Positions 1 through 6,791 of a stretch of 14,258 bases of DNA are shown piece after piece; within the stretch, counting starts at the first letter, position 1; each line of letters opens with the position of its first letter. The translations under genes and the position numbers were made by a program. This stretch comes from an uncultured Haemophilus sp. Lineage in GTDB: Bacteria > Pseudomonadota > Gammaproteobacteria > Enterobacterales > Pasteurellaceae. The DNA is taken from positions 1 through 14,258 of the forward strand of contig NZ_CALJRX010000173.1 of the NCBI RefSeq assembly GCF_937976265.1, in the 5' to 3' direction. The notes under the pieces are model-generated. The model was not told the DNA's origin, did no database searches, and saw only the letters and a list, made by a program, of their open reading frames with translations.

Positions 1-71
1 AGAAATCAACAGATATAAAAAAATATATAGCATCATTTTTTTAATTATTTATAGGTAAAAAAGGAAGAAAA

Positions 72-1016
72 ATGCCTGATTTATCTCGTCACAGCCGTCA
101 TGAACATTTAGACGAAATCAAACATATTGTTGCCATTGGTGGTGGTCATGGATTAGGGCGTGTATTATCGGCGCTTAGTTTTATGAAAGAGCGTTTAACC
201 GGTATTGTCACCACCACAGATAACGGCGGTTCAACTGGTCGTATTCGGCTAGCTCAAGGTGGCATTGCATGGGGCGATCTACGTAATTGCTTAAACCAAA
301 TCATCATTGAGCCAAGCACGGCATCTGCATTATTTGAATACCGCTTTACTGGCGAAGGTGAACTTTCTGGGCATAATTTAGGCAATTTAATGCTCAAAGC
401 CTTAGAAGATATGCATATTCGCCCTATTGAAGCCATTAACTTAATTCGTGAATTACTCAAAGTAAAATCTCACATTATTCCCATGTCAGAAGAACCTGTT
501 CATCTTGCCGCGAGTTTAGGTTCAGGCTCCAGTATTGTCGGTGAAGTGAGCATTGATAATTTAACAGAATTACCCCAATCACTTTTCTTAGTGCCCATGG
601 TTAAAGCCGCACAAGAAGCCATCCAAGCATTGGAGCAAGCGGAAGTCATTTTACTTGGCCCAGGAAGTTTCATGACGAGCATTATGCCCCCGCTATTATT
701 ACCTGAATTAGCGACTGCCCTGCGTAATAGCAAAGCAAAAGTGATTTTTATTGATAATTTAGGGGTGGAAATTGGTGCCGCCTCTCAGCTTTCACTAGCA
801 GATCGTATTCAGAAAATTAATGAAATCGTCGGCAAATCCGTTATTGATGGCGCTATAACCCCTTATCGTGAACAAAGTGCGGTCGATTTGTCTGCCATTT
901 CTTCCGTTAAAATCTTAGCTAAACGCTTGAATGCAGATGATATTAGCTATCGTCATGACCGAACGTTACTTGCCAAAGCTATCGATGAATTAGTGGGTGA
1001 ATTAGATTACGAATAA
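72..1016 (+). CDS. YvcK/YbhK-family (CofD-like) protein, putative gluconeogenesis factor
   Basis: This 314-residue protein belongs to the YvcK/YbhK (UPF0052) family, which shares the CofD-like nucleotide-binding fold. Residues 23-30 read GGGHGLGR and residues 48-57 read TTDNGGSTGR, the two glycine-rich signatures of the family. In Bacillus, YvcK binds UDP-sugars and is needed for growth on gluconeogenic carbon sources and for cell-wall homeostasis; the role in gamma-proteobacteria is poorly defined and is inferred here only by family. No signal peptide or membrane segment is visible, so it should be cytosolic. The ATG at 72 is supported by the Shine-Dalgarno sequence AAGGAAG at 61-67. The length is about what the family shows and the gene looks intact. 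It is convergent with thiI, with a terminator between them. Family call is secure; function is not. Confidence 0.9.
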   Translation: MPDLSRHSRHEHLDEIKHIVAIGGGHGLGRVLSALSFMKERLTGIVTTTDNGGSTGRIRLAQGGIAWGDLRNCLNQIIIEPSTASALFEYRFTGEGELSGHNLGNLMLKALEDMHIRPIEAINLIRELLKVKSHIIPMSEEPVHLAASLGSGSSIVGEVSIDNLTELPQSLFLVPMVKAAQEAIQALEQAEVILLGPGSFMTSIMPPLLLPELATALRNSKAKVIFIDNLGVEIGAASQLSLADRIQKINEIVGKSVIDGAITPYREQSAVDLSAISSVKILAKRLNADDISYRHDRTLLAKAIDELVGELDYE

Positions 1017-1048
1017 AAAAACCGCACGTTAAAGTGCGGTCATTTTTT
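1015..1048. terminator. Bidirectional terminator made of inverted uptake sequences
   Basis: ACCGCAC (1021-1027) pairs with GTGCGGT (1034-1040) around a 6-base loop. It is flanked by an A-run (1015-1020) and a T-run (1043-1048), so it can act as an intrinsic terminator for the YvcK-family gene on the plus strand and for thiI on the minus strand. The right arm is a complete uptake sequence AAGTGCGGT (1032-1040). Paired uptake sequences used as terminators are well known in Haemophilus. Confidence 0.85.
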
Positions 1049-1050
1049 GC

Positions 1051-2502
1051 TTATTTTTTCCCGAATACTCTTACATTCGTGAAACCATTTTCTTTTAAAT
1101 AAAGCGCTTGCAGTTTACTCATTACGCCTCGTTCACAATAAAGCACATAATTTTTACTTTGATCTAATGAGCCGAATTGTGAAGATAATTTGTAAAACGG
1201 CAGTTGCATTACTTGATGCTCGTCTGATTCAAATGGATTTTCATCGGTCTCTTCAGGGCTACGAATATCTAAAATAATATCGTTTTCACCAAGCACTGAA
1301 ATGGTATCTACTTCCACCACTTCTTTTTCTGTTTCTTCTGCAATTTGGCGAATATCTAAATATTGTGCATTTTCAACCGCACTTTCCAACACGCCAAAAT
1401 CAAAGTGATTTTCTTCTTCAAGAATTTTTTCACGTACCGCTTTAATCGTTGGATTTTTAGAAATCACCCCACAGAATTCCGGCATTGATTTAGCAATATC
1501 ATCCGTACCGATCTCTTTCGCCATCGCGATAATTTGTTCTTTATCATGGGTAATAAGTGGACGTAATACTAACGCATCAGATGCTTCATCAATTAAGCGT
1601 AAATTGGTTAAAGTTTGGCTCGAAACTTGTCCGAGGGCTTCGCCTGTAACGATAGCTTGAATATCAAAACGTTGTGCAACTTTACTTGCAGCGCGCACCA
1701 TCATTCGTTTTAACACGACGCCCATTTGGCCGTTATCGACTTTCTCTAAAATCTCGCCCACTACGCCTTCAAAAGGAATGGCAATAAAGCGGACTTTATG
1801 AGATGAGCTGTAACGACTCCAAATATGATAAGCCATTTGTTTCACGCCAATTTCATGTGCCGCGCCACCTAAATTGAAGAAACAATAATGCACACGTGAA
1901 CCACGGCGAATAAGCATATAACTGGAGACGCCTGAATCAAATCCACCCGAAATCAATGAAAGTACATCTTCTTGCGTCCCAATTGGATAACCGCCTAAGC
2001 CAACATGACGAGCTCTCACCAGCATCATTTTGTCATCTTCAATATCAATACGAACGGTTACATCAGGATTTTTTAAGCGTACTTTTGCGCTTTCAATATG
2101 CTGATTTAAACCACCACCGATATAACGTTCTGCTTCAATGGAACTAAAATCATGTTTCCCTTTGCGTTTTACACGCACGCAAAAGGTTTTGTTTTCAAGC
2201 TGAGCTGCGACATCTGCTAAGGTCAACTCAAAGATATGATGTAAATCGGTAAACGGTTTTTCTTCCACTTCTAAAAAATGATGAATACCCGGAATGCGTT
2301 GTAAAAGCGCAATCAACTCTTCACGATTGGCTTCATTTTTTGACCGCACTTCGATGTAATCCCAATGACGAACAACCGCTGTTTCTTCATCATATTTCTG
2401 TAAAATATTGCGGATATTTGAGGTCAAAATTTTTGCGAAACGCTTACGCACGGTTTCGCTTTTAATCATAATTTCAGGAAAAAGTTTAACGATAAATTTC
2501 AT
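1051..2502 (-). CDS. thiI: tRNA 4-thiouridine synthase ThiI, with rhodanese domain
   Basis: ThiI adenylates U8 of tRNA and transfers persulfide sulfur to make 4-thiouridine; in E. coli it also supplies sulfur for the thiazole of thiamine. The protein has 483 residues, close to the E. coli length. It shows an N-terminal ferredoxin-like/THUMP region (about 1-165), the PP-loop ATP motif SGGFDSG at 185-191, and a C-terminal rhodanese domain from about 400 with the active-site context YCERGV. Cys344 (PEFCG) and Cys456 (LYCERG) sit at the same numbers as the E. coli cysteines that form the catalytic disulfide. The start MKFIVKLFPE is the usual family start. The gene is divergent from xseB, as in E. 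coli. Nothing seen here shows thiazole synthesis partners, so the tRNA role is the safer assignment. Two uptake sequences lie inside the gene. Confidence 0.97.
   Translation of the reverse strand: MKFIVKLFPEIMIKSETVRKRFAKILTSNIRNILQKYDEETAVVRHWDYIEVRSKNEANREELIALLQRIPGIHHFLEVEEKPFTDLHHIFELTLADVAAQLENKTFCVRVKRKGKHDFSSIEAERYIGGGLNQHIESAKVRLKNPDVTVRIDIEDDKMMLVRARHVGLGGYPIGTQEDVLSLISGGFDSGVSSYMLIRRGSRVHYCFFNLGGAAHEIGVKQMAYHIWSRYSSSHKVRFIAIPFEGVVGEILEKVDNGQMGVVLKRMMVRAASKVAQRFDIQAIVTGEALGQVSSQTLTNLRLIDEASDALVLRPLITHDKEQIIAMAKEIGTDDIAKSMPEFCGVISKNPTIKAVREKILEEENHFDFGVLESAVENAQYLDIRQIAEETEKEVVEVDTISVLGENDIILDIRSPEETDENPFESDEHQVMQLPFYKLSSQFGSLDQSKNYVLYCERGVMSKLQALYLKENGFTNVRVFGKK
1376..1384 (-). repeat. 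DNA uptake sequence inside thiI
   Basis: Exact complement (ACCGCACTT) of the 9-base Haemophilus uptake core AAGTGCGGT, within the thiI coding region. It is tolerated by the rhodanese-proximal part of the protein. Confidence 0.9.
2343..2351 (-). repeat. DNA uptake sequence inside thiI (N-terminal part)
   Basis: Exact ACCGCACTT, the complement of the uptake core, coding for the EVRS stretch near residue 51 of ThiI. Confidence 0.9.
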
Positions 2503-2532
2503 AATAATCTGTGAATAATAAAAAATGGCCGT

Positions 2533-2561
2533 ATTGTACGCTAAATTCCAGATCCCACAAA
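2533..2561 (-). promoter_or_regulatory. Putative thiI promoter
   Basis: On the minus strand TACAAT (plus positions 2533-2538) is a 5/6 match to a sigma70 -10 box, about 31 bases upstream of the thiI ATG. The -35 region is weak: TTTGTG at a 17-base spacing. The bases around the -10 box form an inverted copy of those around the xseB -10 box. Confidence 0.55.
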
Positions 2562-2584
2562 GTTCAAATTCTCACGAAAAACTG

Positions 2585-2593
2585 ACCGCACTT
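2585..2593 (-). repeat. DNA uptake sequence between thiI and xseB
   Basis: Exact ACCGCACTT in the divergent intergenic region, upstream of both promoters' core elements and unpaired with any second copy nearby. Confidence 0.9.
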
Positions 2594-2605
2594 TGAAATA
2601 AGTTT

Positions 2606-2634
2606 TTAACATCCCTATAAAAATCAAGTACAAT
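2606..2634 (+). promoter_or_regulatory. Promoter of the xseB-ispA(-dxs) operon
   Basis: TTAACA (2606-2611), a 17-base spacer, and TACAAT (2629-2634) each match the sigma70 consensus at 5 of 6 bases. A start near 2641 would leave a leader of about 29 bases before xseB. Confidence 0.8.
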
Positions 2635-2669
2635 ACGGAGCAATTTATTCATCTGAAAAGGATAATTTA

Positions 2670-2912
2670 ATGGCGCGTAAACCAGCAAATGCTGAACCTG
2701 ATTTTGAAACAACACTTGCACAATTAGAAACAATTGTGACAAAACTTGAAAGCGGTGAATTACCATTGGAAGATGCGCTGAAAGAATTTGAAAATGGCAT
2801 TAAATTGGCTCAACTTGGTCAAGAACGCTTGCAACAAGCAGAACAACGTATTCAAATTTTGTTACAAAAAAGCGAAACCGCCCCATTAAGTGATTATCAA
2901 GGGGACGAGTAA
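2670..2912 (+). CDS. xseB: Exodeoxyribonuclease VII small subunit
   Basis: XseB combines with the large subunit XseA, which is not in this window, to form exonuclease VII. This enzyme degrades single-stranded DNA from both ends into acid-soluble oligonucleotides. The 80-residue length equals that of E. coli XseB. The sequence shows the family pattern: an FETTLAQLETIVTKLESGELPLEDALKEFENG core (given here as FETTLAQLE, then KLESGELPLEDAL, then FENGIKLA) with a helical, charged second half suited to a coiled coil. The ATG at 2670 follows AAAAGGA at 2656-2662. The stop is three bases before ispA, so the two genes are almost certainly cotranscribed and translationally linked. The order xseB-ispA-dxs is the E. 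coli order. Confidence 0.95.
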   Translation: MARKPANAEPDFETTLAQLETIVTKLESGELPLEDALKEFENGIKLAQLGQERLQQAEQRIQILLQKSETAPLSDYQGDE

Positions 2913-2915
2913 TCC

Positions 2916-3809
2916 ATGAGTTATCAATTCGGCACTGAACTCAAACAAGTTCAAGATCGCATTAATCAGTTTTTAGCCAATCAATTTGAAGAAATTGACT
3001 CTTATAATGCCCCTTTGCGTGATGCCATGAAATATGGCTTATTGCTAGGCGGTAAACGCGTTCGTCCTTTCCTTGTCTATGCAACGGGTAAAATGCTGGG
3101 CGCAGAAATGCCTGCTTTAGATTATGCCGCAGCAGCGATTGAATCTATTCACGCTTATTCTTTAATCCATGATGATTTGCCTGCCATGGACAACGATGAA
3201 CTTCGTCGTGGTCAACCAACATGTCATATTGCTTTTGATGAAGCGACGGCCATTTTAGCTGGCGATGCGTTACAAACTTTTGCCTTTGAAATTCTTACGC
3301 AAGCCCCTTCTCTTTCTGCAGAACAAAAATTGCAATTAGTGAAAGTCTTAGCTCAAGCATCTGGCGTACAAGGTATGTGTTTAGGGCAAAGTTTAGATTT
3401 AATTTCAGAGCATAAACAAGTTAATTTAGCCGAATTAGAACTTATTCATCGCAATAAAACGGGTGCGTTGCTAACAGCCGCATTAAAACTAGGTTTTATC
3501 TGTTCGCCTCACTTTGAAAACAAAGAATTAGCGCAACAACTAGAACGTTATTCACAAGCTATTGGTTTAGCTTTCCAAGTACAAGATGACATTTTAGATA
3601 TTGAAGGCGACAGTGCGGAAATCGGCAAACCGGTGGGTTCTGATTTAGATTTAGATAAAAGCACTTATCCAAAGCTGTTAGGATTAGAGGGCGCGAAGCA
3701 AAAAGCACAAGAACTCTATCAAACCGCCTTACATGAATTAGACAATTTACCTTTTGATACTACCGCATTACGTGCATTAGCTGAATTTATTGTCAATCGT
3801 AAAAGTTAA
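2916..3809 (+). CDS. ispA: (2E,6E)-farnesyl diphosphate synthase (geranyltranstransferase)
   Basis: IspA condenses dimethylallyl/geranyl diphosphate with isopentenyl diphosphate to give farnesyl diphosphate, the precursor of undecaprenyl phosphate, quinone side chains and heme O. Of 297 residues, the first aspartate-rich motif is DDLPAMD at 86-92, with two residues between the aspartate pair and the following D as in bacterial class II enzymes. The second is QDDILD at 223-228. The GGKRVRP substrate-binding stretch lies at 45-51. Length matches E. coli IspA (299). The ATG at 2916 lies three bases after the xseB stop and follows GGGGACGAG inside xseB. A terminator-like hairpin begins three bases after its stop, before dxs. 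Confidence 0.96.
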   Translation: MSYQFGTELKQVQDRINQFLANQFEEIDSYNAPLRDAMKYGLLLGGKRVRPFLVYATGKMLGAEMPALDYAAAAIESIHAYSLIHDDLPAMDNDELRRGQPTCHIAFDEATAILAGDALQTFAFEILTQAPSLSAEQKLQLVKVLAQASGVQGMCLGQSLDLISEHKQVNLAELELIHRNKTGALLTAALKLGFICSPHFENKELAQQLERYSQAIGLAFQVQDDILDIEGDSAEIGKPVGSDLDLDKSTYPKLLGLEGAKQKAQELYQTALHELDNLPFDTTALRALAEFIVNRKS

Positions 3810-3811
3810 TG

Positions 3812-3855
3812 GTGACAGCACTTGTTTTAATTTTTCAAAGTGCGGTCACTTTTTT
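3812..3855 (+). terminator. Intrinsic terminator between ispA and dxs (includes an uptake sequence)
   Basis: GTGAC-a-GCACTT (3812-3823) pairs with AAGTGC-g-GTCAC (3838-3849), a stem of 11 pairs with one mismatch and a 14-base loop, followed by six Ts at 3850-3855. The right arm contains the exact uptake sequence AAGTGCGGT (3838-3846). It lies within the otherwise operon-like ispA-dxs junction, so it may reduce readthrough into dxs. Only 23 bases separate the T-run from the dxs ATG, leaving no room for a complete promoter after it. Confidence 0.75.
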
Positions 3856-3878
3856 CACATTTTAGGACTAACGAATAT

Positions 3879-5732
3879 ATGAACAACTATCCTCTTTTAT
3901 CCTTAATTAATTCGCCGGAAGATTTGCGTCTGTTGAACAAAGATCAGCTTCCGCAACTTTGTCAGGAATTACGGAGTTATCTGTTGGAATCCGTTAGTCA
4001 AAGCAGTGGTCATTTGGCATCTGGTCTTGGTACCGTTGAATTGACGGTTGCACTACACTACATTTTTAAAACCCCTTTTGATCAATTAATTTGGGATGTG
4101 GGCCATCAAGCTTACCCACACAAAATTTTGACAGGTCGTCGAGATCAAATGTCCACCATTCGCCAAAAAGGCGGCATTCACCCCTTCCCTTGGCGTGAAG
4201 AAAGTGAGTTTGATGTATTAAGTGTTGGTCACTCTTCTACTTCAATCAGTGCAGGACTAGGGATTGCCGTTGCGGCAGAACGTGAAAATGCAGGTCGCAA
4301 AACCGTTTGTGTGATTGGTGACGGTGCAATCACTGCGGGTATGGCATTTGAAGCCTTAAACCATGCGGGTTCTTTGCATACTGATATGTTGGTCATTTTA
4401 AATGACAATGAAATGTCGATTTCTGAAAATGTGGGAGCATTGAATAATCACCTTGCTCGCATTTTCTCTGGTTCATTATATTCAACCGTTCGTGATGGCA
4501 GTAAAAAAATCTTAGATAAAGTACCGACCGTTAAAAACTTTATGAAGAAAACCGAAGAGCACATGAAAGGCGTGATGTTCTCGCCAGAAAGTACGCTTTT
4601 TGAAGAGCTCGGTTTTAACTATATTGGACCTATTGACGGGCATAATATTGATGAATTAATTGCTACTTTAAGCAATATGCGCGATCTCAAAGGACCACAA
4701 TTCTTACACATCAAAACTAAAAAAGGAAAAGGTTACGAGCCTGCAGAAAAAGACCCGATCGGTTTCCATGGCGTACCAAAATTTGATCCAACAAGCGGCC
4801 AACTTCCTAAATCAAATGCCAAACCAACCTATTCAAAAATCTTTGGCGATTGGTTATGCGAAATGGCGGAACAAGACGATAAATTAGTCGGTATTACCCC
4901 TGCAATGCGTGAAGGTTCTGGCATGGTAGAATTTTCAGAACGATTCCCACAACAATATTTTGATGTTGCCATCGCTGAACAACATGCTGTCACTTTTGCT
5001 GCGGGTCTTGCAATTGGTGGTTATAAACCTGTTGTAGCCATTTATTCTACCTTCTTACAACGTGCTTATGATCAGCTTATTCATGATGTCGCCATTCAAA
5101 ACTTACCTGTTCTCTTTGCCATCGATCGTGCTGGTATCGTAGGTGCTGATGGTCAAACTCACCAAGGTGCGTTTGATTTAAGTTTTATGCGCTGCATTCC
5201 GAATATGATCATTATGACACCAAGTGATGAAAATGAATGTCGCCAAATGCTTTATACCGGTTATAAATGTGGTAAACCGGCTGCGGTACGTTATCCTCGT
5301 GGAAATGCAATCGGTGTAGAATTAACCCCACTTGCTGAATTAGAAATTGGTCGTTCAAAAATAGTTCGTGAGGGTGAAAAAATCGCAATTCTGAATTTTG
5401 GCACACTCTTACCTGCTGCTTTATCTGTGGCAGAAAAATTCAATGCGACAGTTGTCGATATGCGCTTTGTGAAACCAATTGATGAAGCTCGTATTCTAGA
5501 AGTGGCGAATACACATGACGTCATTGTGACATTGGAAGAAAATGCGATTCAAGGTGGTGCAGGTTCTGCTGTTTCAGAAGTGCTAAATTCTCATGGAAAA
5601 ACAACCGCACTTTTACAACTTGGTTTACCTGATATTTTTATTCCGCAAGGCACACAACAAGAAGCGCTTGCTGAAATTAAATTAGATGAAAAAGGGATTG
5701 AAGAGCAAATTATTGCCTTTATAAAGGGCTAA
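3879..5732 (+). CDS. dxs: 1-deoxy-D-xylulose-5-phosphate synthase
   Basis: Dxs joins pyruvate and glyceraldehyde 3-phosphate, using thiamine diphosphate, in the first step of the MEP pathway. The product feeds isopentenyl diphosphate synthesis, and so IspA next door. The 617-residue protein (E. coli 620) has SGHLAS with His45, the thiamine-binding GDG at 147-149 followed by N175, and the transketolase pyrimidine-binding region with EQHAVTFAAG, then DRAGIVGADGQTHQGAFD, and a C-terminal domain with VTLEENAIQGGAGS. I chose the ATG at 3879 (MNNYPLLSL), preceded by AGGA at 3864-3867. An in-frame GTG at 3840 would add 13 residues, but it lies inside an uptake sequence and terminator stem and has no Shine-Dalgarno. 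One uptake sequence lies near the 3' end. Confidence 0.97.
   Translation: MNNYPLLSLINSPEDLRLLNKDQLPQLCQELRSYLLESVSQSSGHLASGLGTVELTVALHYIFKTPFDQLIWDVGHQAYPHKILTGRRDQMSTIRQKGGIHPFPWREESEFDVLSVGHSSTSISAGLGIAVAAERENAGRKTVCVIGDGAITAGMAFEALNHAGSLHTDMLVILNDNEMSISENVGALNNHLARIFSGSLYSTVRDGSKKILDKVPTVKNFMKKTEEHMKGVMFSPESTLFEELGFNYIGPIDGHNIDELIATLSNMRDLKGPQFLHIKTKKGKGYEPAEKDPIGFHGVPKFDPTSGQLPKSNAKPTYSKIFGDWLCEMAEQDDKLVGITPAMREGSGMVEFSERFPQQYFDVAIAEQHAVTFAAGLAIGGYKPVVAIYSTFLQRAYDQLIHDVAIQNLPVLFAIDRAGIVGADGQTHQGAFDLSFMRCIPNMIIMTPSDENECRQMLYTGYKCGKPAAVRYPRGNAIGVELTPLAELEIGRSKIVREGEKIAILNFGTLLPAALSVAEKFNATVVDMRFVKPIDEARILEVANTHDVIVTLEENAIQGGAGSAVSEVLNSHGKTTALLQLGLPDIFIPQGTQQEALAEIKLDEKGIEEQIIAFIKG
5604..5612 (-). 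repeat. DNA uptake sequence inside dxs
   Basis: Exact ACCGCACTT in the C-terminal coding part of dxs, encoding TTALL. Confidence 0.9.
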
Positions 5733-5756
5733 ATTCGTTCATTTTGGTTTAATTTT

Positions 5757-5786
5757 GATATTTTTAAAAATTTTTTCAAAAATATC
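5757..5786. repeat. AT-rich perfect inverted repeat after dxs
   Basis: GATATTTTT (5757-5765) and AAAAATATC (5778-5786) are perfect 9-base arms around a 12-base AT spacer. It begins 24 bases after the dxs stop. There is no following T-run, so it is not a convincing terminator; it could protect the 3' end of the dxs mRNA or be an operator. Such an AT-rich match can also arise by chance. Confidence 0.4.
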
Positions 5787-5810
5787 GAACTATTTCAAAA
5801 ACACACAGTC

Positions 5811-5916
5811 TGATACATTGCTAGTGCACTGCATATTGCAGTTATCTTTTTGAAGTTTCTTATAAATTAAGACCTCCCCCGCTATTCAAGTTTTGAGTAG
5901 CGGTTTTTTCTTTTTT
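5811..5916 (+). ncRNA. Possible small RNA (or dxs 3' UTR fragment)
   Basis: An extended -10-like element, TG-A-TACATT (5811-5819), would start transcription near 5826. The predicted RNA of about 90 bases opens with a perfect hairpin (ACTGCA 5828-5833, TGCAGT 5837-5842). It continues with an unpaired U/A-rich stretch and a C-rich patch CCTCCCCC (5873-5880), and ends in a strong terminator with a long U-tract. This is the usual shape of an Hfq-type sRNA with an anti-Shine-Dalgarno seed. No -35 box is evident, and the same terminator could simply end the dxs transcript. I do not recognise it as a known RNA family. Confidence 0.35.
5879..5916 (+). terminator. Strong intrinsic terminator downstream of dxs
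   Basis: CCGCTA-t-TCAA (5879-5889) pairs with TTGA-g-TAGCGG (5893-5903) around a 3-base loop, one internal mismatch, followed by TTTTTTCTTTTTT (5904-5916). It lies about 147 bases after the dxs stop. Confidence 0.85.
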
Positions 5917-5924
5917 AGAGGCAA

Positions 5925-5957
5925 TAAAAAAGGACGCTTTTCAGCGTCCTAATTTTT
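5925..5957 (-). terminator. Terminator of the infC-rpmI-rplT operon
   Basis: AGGACGCT (5931-5938) and AGCGTCCT (5943-5950) form a perfect 8-pair stem with a 4-base loop. On the minus strand it is followed by a U-run (plus-strand A-run at 5925-5930), 27 bases past the rplT stop. A short T-run at 5953-5957 could let it work on the plus strand too. Confidence 0.88.
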
Positions 5958-5976
5958 GAATCTAAACTTTAAAAAA

Positions 5977-6330
5977 TTAAAGTGCAGATTTTGCTTTTTC
6001 AACTAATGCAGCGAACGCCACTTTGTCGAATACAGCGATATCAGCAAGGATCTTACGGTCGATTTCAACAGACGCTTTTTTCAAGCCGTTGATGAATTTG
6101 CTGTAAGATAAACCATTTTGACGAGCCGCAGCGTTGATACGTGCAATCCATAATTGACGGAATTGACGTTTACGTTGACGACGGTCACGATATGCGTATT
6201 GACCAGCTTTGATCACCGCTTGGAAAGCAACGCGATACACGCGTGAACGTGCACCATAATAACCTTTAGCAGCCTTAAGAACTTTCTTATGGCGTGCTCT
6301 TGCAATAACACCACGTTTTACACGAGCCAT
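5977..6330 (-). CDS. rplT: 50S ribosomal protein L20
   Basis: L20 binds 23S rRNA early in large-subunit assembly, and in E. coli it also represses translation of rpmI and rplT. The 117 residues match the family length. The N-terminal basic extension [16 protein letters not shown] is characteristic, followed by the globular RNA-binding domain with [16 protein letters not shown] and [11 protein letters not shown]. The ATG at 6330 is preceded on the minus strand by AGGAG (plus 6340-6344). It lies 66 bases after rpmI in the same direction and is the last gene before a strong terminator. No internal promoter was noted in the rpmI-rplT spacer, so cotranscription and translational coupling are likely. 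Confidence 0.98.
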
Positions 6331-6396
6331 TATTTAATCTCCTATGTAATATTTTTAACTAATTTAACTAATCGTACGTTTTGCTTAAATAACGGC

Positions 6397-6594
6397 TTAT
6401 GCGTATGGTAAGCAAGCTACTACTAAAACTTGGTCTGCTTTCGCAACCATTGATTTATGACGTAAATGACGTTTACGTTTAGTTGTCTTTTTAGTCAAAA
6501 TATGACGTAAGTGAGATTGTTTACGTTTGAAACCGCCAGAAGCTGTTTTTTTGAAACGCTTAGCAGCACCACGTACTGTTTTAATTTTAGGCAT
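6397..6594 (-). CDS. rpmI: 50S ribosomal protein L35
   Basis: L35 is a small, very basic protein of the large ribosomal subunit. The 65-residue sequence begins [17 protein letters not shown] and contains the conserved [19 protein letters not shown] region. An in-frame ATG at 6612 would add six residues (MRSFLT), but the Shine-Dalgarno GGAG (plus 6605-6608) lies between the two, correctly spaced for the start at 6594. That start also gives the universal MPK- beginning. It lies 197 bases downstream of infC, and that spacer can fold into alternative structures like those through which L20 controls rpmI in E. coli. Confidence 0.97.
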
Positions 6595-6628
6595 TGTTAA
6601 AAAACTCCGCATTTTAAGTTAAACACAT

Positions 6629-6760
6629 AATTAGGCGAATCCGAAGATTACTTGTAGGCACTAATTATTCCAATATGGCAAATTGAATTGCCCTTCTCCA
6701 AAAGCAATTAGGCTGCGTAGTTTGCCCAATGTGCAGTTGTATTCTCACCGAAGTGAAAAT
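6629..6760 (-). promoter_or_regulatory. Possible L20-responsive leader between infC and rpmI
   Basis: Read on the minus strand, TTTGCC (plus 6677-6682) can pair either with GGCAAA upstream (plus 6721-6726) or locally with GGCAA (plus 6688-6692). AATTAG (plus 6661-6666) can pair either upstream with CTAATT (plus 6706-6711) or with CTAATT near the rpmI ribosome-binding site (plus 6629-6634). Just after the infC stop there is also a stem closed by a C(UUCG)G tetraloop (plus 6741-6760). In E. coli, L20 represses rpmI through a long-range pseudoknot in this spacer. The equivalence here is inference from position and pairing. Confidence 0.45.
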
Positions 6761-6791
6761 TCGATTATCTAGATTAGATCTAAATAAAAAA

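Noticed and set aside
1..71. Promoter or molybdenum-cofactor-type riboswitch upstream of the YvcK-family gene
   Set aside because: Only 71 AT-rich bases are available; several TATA-like strings occur but none with a convincing -35 box, and no riboswitch-like structure is visible.
3840..3878. GTG start for dxs giving a 630-residue protein
   Set aside because: The GTG is part of an uptake sequence in a terminator stem, lacks a Shine-Dalgarno, and the ATG at 3879 gives the usual family length and N-terminus.
5871..5880. GGGGGAGGTC on the minus strand as a ribosome-binding site for a hidden small gene
   Set aside because: No start codon follows at a usable distance (the next bases read CTTAATTTATAAG), and it lies beyond the rplT terminator.
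6595..6612. ATG at 6612 as rpmI start (six extra residues)
   Set aside because: The Shine-Dalgarno lies downstream of it and L35 universally begins MPK.
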